DNA of 64,000 nucleotides, from assembly GCA_016208495.1 (NCBI GenBank), contig JACQXX010000091.1, forward strand, positions 1 through 64,000, written 5' to 3'. The stretch is from Acidobacteriota bacterium. GTDB lineage: Bacteria; Acidobacteriota; Blastocatellia; Chloracidobacteriales; Chloracidobacteriaceae. Under the pieces are notes generated by a model. The model did not search any database. It was not told where the DNA came from and saw only the letters and a program-made list of their open reading frames with translations. Below, in pieces: positions 1 to 9,700 of this stretch; the stretch's first letter is position 1; the number at the start of each line of letters is the position of its first letter. Both the position numbers and the translations under genes were made by a program.

Positions 1-1351
1 GGATACCGGATCGTGCTTCGTCAAGATTCACGACCCATTTTCCGTCGGTCCAGGAGGTATGAAGTGCGAGATAGGCTGAAAATTCATCTCTGGGAGCGGT
101 GAACCCGCATTCAGTACAGCGGTGGGTTCGCTCCGAGAGGGACTTTTTCTTTCGATTCCCGCACAGGCAGGTTTGAGAAAGGGCGGTTTGGAAGGTGTTG
201 ATCTTCACGCTGCCACCCCCGAGCGCTTCGGCTTTGCGGGTTAAAATGCCTTCCAGGGCTGATGGCGCGTGATGCTGGATTGATCGTCCAAACTGCTTTT
301 GCCAGCCGCGATAGCTGACTTTTTCCGTGTGAATTTGATTGCCAAACCGGACGATCCGGTTCGCCAACCGTCCGTGGAGACTCTTTCGATGAGCGGCTTT
401 ACGGCGTTCCAGATCCTTGAGTTGCTGTCTGGTCTGTCGGTAGCGGGAGGACTGGTGCCACCGCTTCCGGCCCTTTTTGACCGTTCCCTTTGACTGGTAG
501 TTGTGTGGATTGGTCGCCCTCCGGCTGCGGCCCAATCGTCGCTGGAGTCTCCGGATTTCAGCCTCTCGGCGGTCAAGTTCCCCGCCGAGCGATTCCTGAA
601 AACTTTCGGTGGCGGTCGAAACCGCCATCAGCGAGGGGCCGAAATCGAGTCCCACCCGCTCTCCATTCTGAGTCGTGTGTTTCTCGGGATCACGGTGGGT
701 TTTCCCTTCCAGAATCAGTTGCACATACCATCGTGACCGGCCATTGATCACTCGCTTGACGATCCGGGTGTATTTGACCCGATGTTTGAGCGCGTGGACG
801 TGATACGGATTTGTCTCATCCGCCTTGAATTCAAAGGTCAACTTTCCAACACACACCGTCCCGGTCCCGATCACCACCCGGATTCCAGTGTCGTTGGCGT
901 TGGTCTCGAACGAATGGAATTCATCCCGTCGCTTGAACCGCACCCGGTTGGCCTTCCCGAACATCACTTTCTCAATCGCTCGCCACGCCCGTTTCGCCAC
1001 CTGCTGCACAATCCGCGAATTCGTCAATTCCTTGAGATGTCCCTGGCTCAATCGTTGCGCTATCTTTTGCGCCTCTCCAACCGAAAGTCCATATTTCCTC
1101 CGCACTTCGGCAAACGCGACTTTGCGTTCCGGCGACCCTTTCGGCAGTTTCCGCGCCGCTTCCCATTCCGCCGATTTCCGCGCCCGCTTCAACCGCCGGT
1201 GCAGTTCGCCCAAGATCGCATTATAGACTTGTCGATAGGCATTCAGCCTCTTCTCCAACGCCGTGCACCCCGCCGAATTCGATTCCAATTCAAACTCAGC
1301 CACAAACGATGGTGTTGGGGGTTGCCGGAGTTTATCTGCTTTTTTTATCAT
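1..1351 (-). CDS. tnpB: TnpB-family RNA-guided nuclease (IS200/IS605 OrfB), 3' end outside window
   Basis: An uninterrupted reading frame of 450 codons starts at ATG 1351 and runs off the left edge. All parts of a TnpB RuvC nuclease are visible. RuvC-I is GLDFGPS with Asp236. The RuvC-II Glu343 lies in HTEKVSY. The zinc ribbon is Cys395-x-Cys397 with Cys412-x2-Cys415. The RuvC-III Asp422 lies in PRDEFSAYLA. The SQTC-CG-KKK-LSER-H context is typical of one OrfB subfamily. In known elements TnpB uses an omega RNA made from the element's end near the tnpB 3' end, which here would lie beyond the edge. No TnpA transposase is seen upstream, so this may be a solo tnpB or a non-autonomous element. 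Family assignment is firm. Mobility is unknown. Confidence 0.9.
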   Translation of the reverse strand, partial: MIKKADKLRQPPTPSFVAEFELESNSAGCTALEKRLNAYRQVYNAILGELHRRLKRARKSAEWEAARKLPKGSPERKVAFAEVRRKYGLSVGEAQKIAQRLSQGHLKELTNSRIVQQVAKRAWRAIEKVMFGKANRVRFKRRDEFHSFETNANDTGIRVVIGTGTVCVGKLTFEFKADETNPYHVHALKHRVKYTRIVKRVINGRSRWYVQLILEGKTHRDPEKHTTQNGERVGLDFGPSLMAVSTATESFQESLGGELDRREAEIRRLQRRLGRSRRATNPHNYQSKGTVKKGRKRWHQSSRYRQTRQQLKDLERRKAAHRKSLHGRLANRIVRFGNQIHTEKVSYRGWQKQFGRSIQHHAPSALEGILTRKAEALGGGSVKINTFQTALSQTCLCGNRKKKSLSERTHRCTECGFTAPRDEFSAYLALHTSWTDGKWVVNLDEARSGI

Positions 1352-2074
1352 AGTTTAACTCTATCGCAAAGCTACCGTTTTCGGCAAGATTTATTACTAT
1401 GTTCAGGGTCGTTCAGGCTGGTTTTTCAGCGGTTGCGATTTATCCCCGCCTTACCGCTTCGCGGTTGGAGACAGGGCTTTCTCGCATTTTTTCTGGTAAA
1501 TCATTGAACGATTCTTCGAGGTTCGGAGGGGGTCGCCAGCCAGCAGGCTGAACTTGAACAGCAGGCACCCACACTCTGCAGCAAGGCTACAAAAACTTCA
1601 AGCCATCCAGCAGTCACCTTCATTCGAGGTTGGCCAATTTGTCCCACGGCTGTCCAGTTCATCCCCTTGAAGCAGCGATTCCTCCCTTTTCCATTTGTTG
1701 TCTCCTGAAATTGGACTACGTTTGTAAGCGAGGCCCGTCACTTCAATCAGAGTGACGGCTGCCAGGGTGGCGCCTGGATTTTCACCGTTTCATCAGAAGT
1801 ACAGGATTGCCACCAGTGATTCAGTTTGGATTGAAACTGATTTTCTCATCGGGTAGGAATCAGGCCCGGTGTGGAGGACAAGGTTGACCTCAGTTCCTGA
1901 AACCCGGCCTTTCGTTCAAATCGGATCACTCCAAATCAATGACCTCCAGAGATGCTCTTACCCGAGCAACAGGCAGGATTTCTGATGTGGTCAAATGACG
2001 ATGGCAGTGGGGGGGGTCGTTTTTGGGTAGTTCCATCAATGACAGCTTTGCCTCACAACCATCCAGGTCAGAAG

Positions 2075-2160
2075 CCATGCCAGAACCTGCCGCTTTTTTT
2101 CAACTGACATCATATAAAGCCAGAAACATAAATACGTTTTTCATTAAAAACTTTTTTGCA
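2075..2160 (+). promoter_or_regulatory. Conserved upstream block, copy 1
   Basis: A stretch containing CCTGCCGC, then ACGTTTTTCATTAAAAACTT in near-identical form, recurs at 6470-6560 upstream of the second TonB receptor. The two copies agree over most of about 85 bp, including CCTGCCGC and TTTTTCATTAAAAACTT. The AT-rich end suits a promoter or UP element, or a regulator site. Here it lies about 840 bp before the receptor start, with repeat elements in between. Function is inferred only from the conservation. Confidence 0.4.
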
Positions 2161-2214
2161 TATGTCACTTATTGCACAATAGCGTTTTCATATTTTTGGA
2201 TTCAAAGTCAACTG

Positions 2215-2400
2215 AACGGGGCATACGCACCAGAGAGAAGGAAAATTGAGTCTGTAGAGGACAAGGGGAACAAGGGAAACAAGGGGAACAAGGCATACGC
2301 GCCAGGAGAAGGAAGTTTGAGCCTGTGTGAGACAAGGAGACGGGGAGACACGGAGATGGGGAGACACGGAGACAATTCACCAGGTTTGTCAGGTTGAATC
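2215..2400. repeat. Period-9 tandem repeats with dispersed GCGCCAGG element
   Basis: Tandem words of about 9 bp (ACAAGGGGA, then AGACACGG-like) lie between two copies of a CATACGCGCCAGGAGAAGG-like sequence near 2218 and 2290. Related copies occur at 2464, 18047 and, inverted, near 2611, 12160 and 18205. An open frame across it encodes only low-complexity peptide and is not a gene. Confidence 0.6.
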
Positions 2401-2514
2401 AGTTCCGATTGAGAGCCGGGGAAGGCGATCAGTTGTTTTTTCTCCTGGTCTCCCTGTTTCCCCATAAGCGCCAGGATAAGAAACCTTGTGTCTTTTCCGT
2501 TGGTATTGAACGAT

Positions 2515-2625
2515 GCTTTTGTCGGGCTTGGGTCTCGTCCTGGCCATGACCGTGGGCTTCGCGCACCACGGCGATTACACGACAACCCTTCGGGCCTAAA
2601 ACCCCTTAACCTGGCGCGTATGCGC
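2515..2625. repeat. Dispersed repeat shared with 12095-12170
   Basis: The segment with GGGCTTCGCGCACCACGGC followed by GATTACACGACAACCC and CGGGCCT recurs with few changes at 12105-12160. Both copies end in a GGCGC-[T/G]-TATG-like arm that matches, inverted, the GCGCCAGGATAAGG core of the neighbouring repeats. It looks like a mobile or mosaic intergenic repeat rather than a gene. Confidence 0.5.
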
Positions 2626-3002
2626 GTATGGGTACCATCCCATACCTGAAGCGAACCCCCGTGTCACTTCAAAAAATCGAAGACCTGCTCCAACCTGGTT
2701 CAAATCCATTTATCAGGTGGAGATTCCAAAAAATTAGATCGCCTGCCTGCCCCTCTCTCTGTCCATTTCGTCACCCAGAATCAGCTATTCCTCACTTTTT
2801 CATTGTTGTCCTGAGAATTTGGATTAAGTTTCGGTCCAAAGTACAAGCCAATTCAGATACTCAGTTCACTGGCGTCAAGAGATGTACCCATCAAGAGGTG
2901 CACATTGGCGTTTCTGGGGGTGTTTTTGTCTCTCAACGGCCCTTTGAGGCTCAATCGGGAACTATCACCCTCAACCAACAAGAAAAACAATGGGAGGACC
3001 CA

Positions 3003-6000
3003 ATGAATAACGGGTTAATTCGGTTTTGCGTACTCTCCATTCTGTTGCTCTTCGCGACGGTCGCGGCCTCTGCCCAGGCCACCGATGGTGGCATCAATGG
3101 GAAAGTCATTGATGAATCTGGGGCAGTCATCAGCGGCGCGTCGGTGAAGGTCACCAACATGGAAACAGGCTTCAGTTCAAGCGCCACAGCCGATGCTTCC
3201 GGTCTGTTTCGAATCAATTACCTTCCGGTTGGAAAGTATTCGATCTCAGCCGAAGCCAGCGGCTTCAAAACAACATCCATTGATAATATTGGGATTGCAC
3301 TCAATTCCATTATCGATGTCACCATCAAAATGCTGCCCGGTGAAGTCAGTGAAGTCGTCACTGTTTCAGGCGGCGATGTGCTGGTCGAGACCAGCAGCTC
3401 GATTCTCGGCAACACGTTTGAAGCCCGTAAGGTGGTTGAACTGCCCAGCTTCAACAATTCGCAACTCGAACTGGCGCTGCTGGCGCCAAATATCACGTCA
3501 CAGGCTGGCGGCACCGCTGGCGAAGGTGGTTCGGTCGGTGGCAATCGCCCCCGCAACAACAGCTTCACCCTGGATGGCGTGGACAACAACGATACCATTT
3601 TGACCGGTCACGTCATTGATGTGATTCCAGAAGCGGTGGCGGAATTCACCTTGCTGACCAATCAGTACACGGCTGAATTCGGGCACTCTTCCGCTGGTCA
3701 ATTCAACACCGTCACCAAATCCGGCACCAACGAATTTCACGGCGGTGCAAGCTGGTTCAACATCAACAAAAATTACAAGGCGGTTGACCACTTGACCAAG
3801 GAGTCAATTGCCCGTGGCGAAGCGCCAGACCGGCGACCGCGATTTGACTTCAACCGGGTGGCGGGGTATCTCGGCGGACCAATCGTCAAAAACAAGCTCT
3901 TCTTTTTCGGTGCCTATCAGTATGACACGACTGGCACGGCAGGGAACCCAGCGAGCTTTTTGACCCCAACCGCCGCCGGGTTTGCTCAGCTTGAAAACTT
4001 GAACGGGATCAGCCCCGTGACGCTCGGAATTTTCAAGCAGTATACAGTTCCTGCCGCCGCCGCCGAAGACTCAGTTCAGGTTTTGGGCCAGAATATTCCG
4101 GTTGGCACGGTCAACTTTCTGAATGCCAGCTTCCTGACCAACAAAATTTTCAATGTGAATGTGGATCAGGCGTTGGGTAACGGCGACCAGATCCGGTATC
4201 GCTACAATTATGCCAAATCCATTGCACCCAATAATGGCAACGGCAACCCGGTGTTTAACGGAGACTTTACCCAACTCAACCAGTTGGCTTCGGTTACCTT
4301 TATCCACAATTTTTCGCCGACATTGATTAACGAAACGCGAATTTCCTATCGCCGCAAAAACAACTCGTTTGGGATTCCGGAGGAATTTGCCAATTTCCCG
4401 AACTTTAGCTTTAACGATACCGGGTATGTCTTTGGGCCCCAGGGTGAATCACCCCAGGGTGAAACCACCAACAGCTACCAGTATGTCAACAACCTGACCT
4501 GGCTCAAGGGCAAACACACGCTGAAATTCGGGGTTGAATTCCGCAACGTCATTTCCTCCAACGGCTTCCTGCCACGCGGACGGGGTGAATATGACTACTC
4601 AACCCTCGAAGAGTTCCTGCGTGACCTCAAACCGACCGGCTTTAACGGTGGCTTGAAAGGTGTTGGCGCATCAACCTTTGCGGCCAATCGGAAATCCATT
4701 TACTGGTTTGCCCAGGATGACGTCAAACTCACCCAAAACCTGACGTTGAATTTGGGTCTGCGCTATGAGTTTTACACCATCTTCCGCGATGAAAAACTCC
4801 AGGCGCTCAACGCGATTGCCAATGTGCCAGGTGTCATCGAATTTGGTGTACCAAAGACCGACAAAAATAATTTTGCCCCACGCATCGGCCTGGCCTGGGC
4901 ACCAGATTTCAAAGAAGGCGTCGGTCACTTCCTGTTTGGCAACAACGGCGAAAGCTCAATCCGCGCCGGATTTGGAACATCCTTTGACGTCGCTTACGGC
5001 AACCTTGGGACGCTCCAGTTACCGCCGCAATTCCAGCAGGAACTCAATACTGCCACTGGTGACGGCGGTCCCTTTGGCACCCCTACCAATTTCATCGCCA
5101 ACGGAGGACTGGGCAATACCCCTGCTCCACCAAATACCCCAGCCGAAGCTCGCGCCGCAACATCCGCCTTTATTCCAGACCGGGTGTTGCCCTACACCAT
5201 GAGCTGGAGTTTGAGCTATCAGCGTCAGTTGCACCGCGACTGGAGTGTTGAACTCCGATACTTAGGCACGCGTGGTGTGAAACAGATTGCCCAAATTCGG
5301 ATTAACGGTGGGAATTCGATTTTCCCAATCGCCGGATTCAGCCTGCCAACCTATTTCAATGCGTCACAGGTGCCGGATCAGGGAACACTGGATTCAATGC
5401 GAACCCTGGATGAACTGGTGAATATTTCAATCTATGGAAATGGTGTTGGTGGTCTGGGTGTGGCTGATTTTGTCACCCCAACCGTGACCACGTTCCTTCC
5501 AGTGGGAAGCTCAACCTATCATTCTGGATCAGTTGATTTGACCAAGCGGTTTTCACATGGCTACACGATGTCAGCCGCTTACACGTTCAGCAAGACGATT
5601 GACTTTGGAACGAACGACCTGTTTACGAGCTTCATCAATCCACGCCGGGCCCAAGATGGCTTTAACCTGGGTGATATGCGTGGAACCTCAGCTCTGGATC
5701 GGCCACATCGGTTTGTAACCTCAATCATTTGGGAGCTGCCGTGGTTCCGCCAGCATCAGAATCGGCTTGTCCGCACACTGTTGGGCGGTTTCCAGTCCAA
5801 CCTGATCTACACGGCTGAAAGCGGTCAACCGTTTACGGCGTTGAGCGCCACTGACAGCAACCTCAACGGCGATACCGCCGGTGACCGGGCGTTGTTTAAT
5901 CCAAATGGTGTTCCAGGAACTGGCAGTGGCGTAACAGCAGTGACCAACTCAAACGGTCAAGTCGTCGGCTATCTCGCCATCAACCCAAATGCCCAGTACA

Positions 6001-6323
6001 TTCGGGCCGGCCAGGGCGTCATTGCCACGGCTGGTGCCAACACACTGCGCTCACCGGGCCTCAACAACTTTGACATTTCCATCTTCAAGGATTTTGAACT
6101 CCGCGAAGGAATGAAACTCCAATTCCGAACCGAAATGTTTAACGCGTTTAACCACGAACAACTCACGGTCGGCAACGGGAGCGTGATTGATCCCGGCCAA
6201 CTCGGAATCGCCAACGCGACCAACCTGGCGTTTGCCAATGTGGCGAGCCCCTCGTTTAACAACCCGCGAGTCTTTGCGGGTCGTCCACGAACCATTCAGT
6301 TTGGTCTCAAACTGATTTTCTAA
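3003..6323 (+). CDS. TonB-dependent receptor with N-terminal carboxypeptidase regulatory-like domain (Oar type)
   Basis: Outer-membrane beta-barrel protein of 1106 aa, probably for TonB-driven uptake of large or poorly diffusible substrates. The substrate cannot be read from sequence. A signal peptide ends at about ASAQA. A CarboxypepD_reg-like beta-sandwich follows at residues 28-110, then a plug domain at about 115-245 with the NSFTLDGVDNND stretch, then a long barrel. The protein ends in LKLIF, the C-terminal Phe signature of barrels inserted by BAM. I chose ATG 3003 because GGGAGG precedes it and the signal peptide follows at once. The frame is open upstream to 2628 but without signal-peptide logic. 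It is highly similar, residue for residue, to the minus-strand receptor at 55535-58837. Confidence 0.92.
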   Translation: MNNGLIRFCVLSILLLFATVAASAQATDGGINGKVIDESGAVISGASVKVTNMETGFSSSATADASGLFRINYLPVGKYSISAEASGFKTTSIDNIGIALNSIIDVTIKMLPGEVSEVVTVSGGDVLVETSSSILGNTFEARKVVELPSFNNSQLELALLAPNITSQAGGTAGEGGSVGGNRPRNNSFTLDGVDNNDTILTGHVIDVIPEAVAEFTLLTNQYTAEFGHSSAGQFNTVTKSGTNEFHGGASWFNINKNYKAVDHLTKESIARGEAPDRRPRFDFNRVAGYLGGPIVKNKLFFFGAYQYDTTGTAGNPASFLTPTAAGFAQLENLNGISPVTLGIFKQYTVPAAAAEDSVQVLGQNIPVGTVNFLNASFLTNKIFNVNVDQALGNGDQIRYRYNYAKSIAPNNGNGNPVFNGDFTQLNQLASVTFIHNFSPTLINETRISYRRKNNSFGIPEEFANFPNFSFNDTGYVFGPQGESPQGETTNSYQYVNNLTWLKGKHTLKFGVEFRNVISSNGFLPRGRGEYDYSTLEEFLRDLKPTGFNGGLKGVGASTFAANRKSIYWFAQDDVKLTQNLTLNLGLRYEFYTIFRDEKLQALNAIANVPGVIEFGVPKTDKNNFAPRIGLAWAPDFKEGVGHFLFGNNGESSIRAGFGTSFDVAYGNLGTLQLPPQFQQELNTATGDGGPFGTPTNFIANGGLGNTPAPPNTPAEARAATSAFIPDRVLPYTMSWSLSYQRQLHRDWSVELRYLGTRGVKQIAQIRINGGNSIFPIAGFSLPTYFNASQVPDQGTLDSMRTLDELVNISIYGNGVGGLGVADFVTPTVTTFLPVGSSTYHSGSVDLTKRFSHGYTMSAAYTFSKTIDFGTNDLFTSFINPRRAQDGFNLGDMRGTSALDRPHRFVTSIIWELPWFRQHQNRLVRTLLGGFQSNLIYTAESGQPFTALSATDSNLNGDTAGDRALFNPNGVPGTGSGVTAVTNSNGQVVGYLAINPNAQYIRAGQGVIATAGANTLRSPGLNNFDISIFKDFELREGMKLQFRTEMFNAFNHEQLTVGNGSVIDPGQLGIANATNLAFANVASPSFNNPRVFAGRPRTIQFGLKLIF

Positions 6324-6750
6324 TTGAAGACGGGAACGTGACCGGGATGAGCTGGTTATGTCAGATGGGTGTATAGACCAACTCCCTTGGCCACTTCCCT
6401 ACCCTCACTGGATTGGTATGGGTTTCCTGTAACCCCGATTTCAGGGCAGGTTTCTGGGACTGCTGATCAAAGCTGACTTCAGGGCCTGCCGCATTTTTCA
6501 TTCAGCCCTGTAAAGCAAAAACATTGATGCGTTTTTCATTAAAAACTTATTTATCTTTTGAACTTCAAACAATGCTGGCCAGCACTACCTGAATTGAATG
6601 CTCTCATACCAAAGGAAGCATAGTTGAGAGGGTAAAGCCTCGAAAAAAGGCTTCACACGCTAAAACAAAAAAGTGTTCATCCGGTGAACTTTGGAAGACG
6701 CCACGGGATGAACACAAAGGTAACAGTAGACGAATTACCTGGAGGTTTTT
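6324..6750. other. Intergenic region between two TonB receptors
   Basis: 427 bp with no gene. The region 6470-6560 holds the second copy of the conserved block described at 2075-2160. The last bases carry TGGAGG at about 6740, the ribosome binding site of the next gene. I see no strong terminator hairpin after 6323. Confidence 0.6.
6470..6560 (+). promoter_or_regulatory. Conserved upstream block, copy 2
   Basis: Matches 2075-2160, including CCTGCCGC and TTTTTCATTAAAAACTT. It lies about 190 bp upstream of the receptor start at 6751, a normal distance for a promoter or activator site. The shared position upstream of two TonB receptors suggests common control. That is an inference. Confidence 0.45.
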
Positions 6751-9700
6751 ATGTATCAAAAATTGTTGGGAAATACCATCACAAAGGTGTTGACCGGAGC
6801 GGTGTTCGCCCTGGGTCTGGTATTTCTGCTGTCGAATGCTCCGGTCACACTGGCCCAGGGCACCAATGGTCGCCTGGTGGTCACCGTCAAGGATCAGACG
6901 GATGCCGTGATCCCTGGAGCAACGGTCAAGGTCGTCAACCAGGGAACAGCCCAGGAAATAACAGGAACGACCAATGACTCTGGAGTTAGTATTTTCCCAC
7001 AAATGGCGGTGGGCCTGTATACCGTCCGGATTGAAGCACCAGGCTTTAAGACGGCAGCCCGAGAAGACCTGAAAATTGACGTCGGGCAAGAATACGGGAT
7101 TGTGGTTCCACTCGAAGTCGGCTCAGAAGCCGATGTGGTGACAGTCGCCGCCGGTGAAGAACTGGTGCAGACCACAACGTCTGAAGTTCGGAACACGGTG
7201 ACTGAAAAACAAGTTCAAGAGTTGCCGATCAATGGTCGTGACCCGCTGCAGTTGATCCAACTGCAAGCTGGCGTCAACTCAGGCGTGAACAACGCCCGGG
7301 CACAGGCCACCACCACCATCAACGGCCAGCGTGCCTCAACCGCTAACCTTACCCAGGATGGGATCAACATCCAGGATAACCTGTTGCGGCGCAACTCGCT
7401 GGACTTTTCACCCAACCGTCCGACGGTGGCTCAAATTGCTGAATTTACCGTGACCACCCAAAACGGCGGCGCTGAAGTTTCAGGCGGGGCATCGGCCATT
7501 CGTGCGGTATCTCCAACGGGTACCAATGAATATCATGGCTCGTTGTTTGAATATCACCGAAACAGTGCCCTGGGCGCCAATGACTTTTTCAACAACCTGC
7601 AAGAAGTTGCCAAACCACAGTTGATCCGCAACCAGTTTGGTGGAACGGTTTCAGGTCCGATTTTAAAAGAAAAACTGTTTTTCTTCGCCTTTTACGAAGG
7701 GTTACGTGAACGCATCGGGACGCCATTTACCGGAACGGTTTTGCTTCCCAATGCACGCCAGGGTGTATTTACCTACCGCGATAATTCGGGTCAAACCCGC
7801 ACGATCAATATCCTGGGTTTGAGAAATCTGGATATTGACCCGGCAATTGCCAGCATCCTGAATGCATCGCCACAAAGCGCCAATGCCACAACCGTTGGCG
7901 ATGGCCTCAACACCTCGGGTTTTGCCCTCAACCGGTCGTTTAACCAGGACCGCAATGTGGGCGGGTTCCGCCTGGATTATGTGTTAAATAGCAACCATCG
8001 GATTGAAGGTGTCTTCAATCGGGCAACCGAACTGGTTGACCGCCCGGATGCTGATGTCTCCTTTGCCGCCAAGCCAGGCGCCAATAACACGCTTAACACC
8101 TACTTTGCCGTTGGCGCCTGGAACTGGCAAATCACGCCAAACCTGACCAACGAACTGCGGATTGGTGGCAACCGCCCTGAAGGAAATTTTGGCTCCAATG
8201 CCAATCTCAACAGTGTCTTTTTGACATTACCGCTCATTACCAATCCGAATAACCAGTTTACGCCTGAGGGCCGAACCACCTCGACGATTTCCTTTATTGA
8301 TGGAATGTCCTATACCCGTGGAGATCACTTCTTCCGGTTTGGTGGCCAGCTTAACCGGATCCGGACCAATCCATTTGTATTCAATGTTGGAACACCACCA
8401 GCTTTTACAGTGGGATTTGGTGTCGGAGCACCAGATGAAGTCCCACTCACCTCGCGTGATTTCCCAGGTGGAATTGACCCAACTCAGTTGAACACCGCCA
8501 ACAACCTGCTTGCTCTTTTGAGCGGCGCGCTGGCTGATGGTCAGGTCAACTATGAAGTCACATCCCAAAACTCAGGGTATGTTTCGGGGATCCCCAATCA
8601 ACGCAACTATGAATACAAAGAGTATTCAGGATACTTCACCGATTCCTGGCGCACACATCCACGCCTGACGGTTAACCTGGGACTGCGTTGGGATTACCGA
8701 ACACCACTCAAAGAACGTGACAACCTGTTACTCGCGCCAGTGCTCAATGGCCGCAATGTCCGCGAAGCCATCCTGGATCCAAATGGATCCTATGGGTTTG
8801 TGGATGGGTTTATTGCCAATCCAGATCGGGCCAATTTTGCACCAAACATCAGCTTTGCCTGGGATATTCCAGGGCTGGGCCGTCAGACGGTTTTGCGCGG
8901 TGGATATTCGATTTCCTATGTGAACGATCAGGCAATTGCCGCCCCACGCAACGCGCTGGAGGGCAATGATGGATTGAGCGCCGTGGTCAATCGCAACGAC
9001 ATTTTCGGCTACCTGAGCCGGGATGTGCAGAACTTGCTCCAAACTTCCTTTGCGGCACCTGAATTTGTCGTGCCGCGCTCTTACCTTCAGAACTTCAACC
9101 TGGATAACACCGCGGCTGCCTTTGCGGTCAATCCGGATATCAAAACCCCATACTTCCACCAGTGGAACGTCAGCCTCGACCGTGAAATTTCAAACAACAT
9201 GGTGCTGTCGCTGCGCTATGTCGGCAATAAGAGCACCAATCTGATTCGCGGGATTGACTTGAACCAGGTGGATGTCATCAACAACGGGTTTGCGGCGGAC
9301 GTACTTCGTGCCCAGAGCAACGGCTTCCTGGCCCTGGCTCAGACTGGACGTTTTGATCCACGCTTTAACCCCAATATTGCGGGCAGTCAGCAACTGCTGG
9401 TCTTCCCGAACATCGCGGGCGGCGGATTGCTCACCAACACCGGCACCATCCAACCGCTGATTCAGCGCGGTGAAGCTGGAACACTGGCTCAGGTGTACCA
9501 TCAATTCGGATTGGCTGGAAACGTCAATTTTGTTCCGAATTCAAACATCTTCGTGGCTGATGTGCTCGAAAATGGCGCCGAATCCAACTACCACGCGCTC
9601 CAGGTTGAAATGCGTCGTCGTTTTTCAAATGGCTTGACGTTCCAGGCCAACTACACCTGGAGCAAAAACCTGACCAACAGTTCCGGTACCAATGCTCAAG

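Larger units (their letters stand above)
1352..3002. other. Long gene-free stretch with dispersed repeats
   Basis: About 1.65 kb without a credible gene. 1352-2060 shows nothing I recognise. 2075-2160 is a block shared with 6470-6560. 2215-2400 holds period-9 purine-rich tandem repeats (ACAAGGGGA-like) and copies of a GCGCCAGGATAAGG-type element. 2460-2625 holds a further copy of that element plus a block also found near 12100-12170. From 2628 a frame is open upstream of the TonB receptor, but it lacks the composition of the receptor and has no ribosome binding site, so I treat it as leader. Confidence 0.6.

Noticed and set aside
782-1507. Plus-strand frame of 241 codons
   Set aside because: Antisense to the tnpB gene, whose minus-strand frame has intact RuvC and zinc-ribbon motifs.
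2023-2397. Open frame of 124 codons upstream of the first TonB receptor
   Set aside because: The second half is low-complexity peptide from tandem repeats, and the DNA matches dispersed intergenic repeats.
2628-3002. N-terminal extension of the first TonB receptor
   Set aside because: The signal peptide and GGGAGG point to ATG 3003; the close paralogue starts at the equivalent site.
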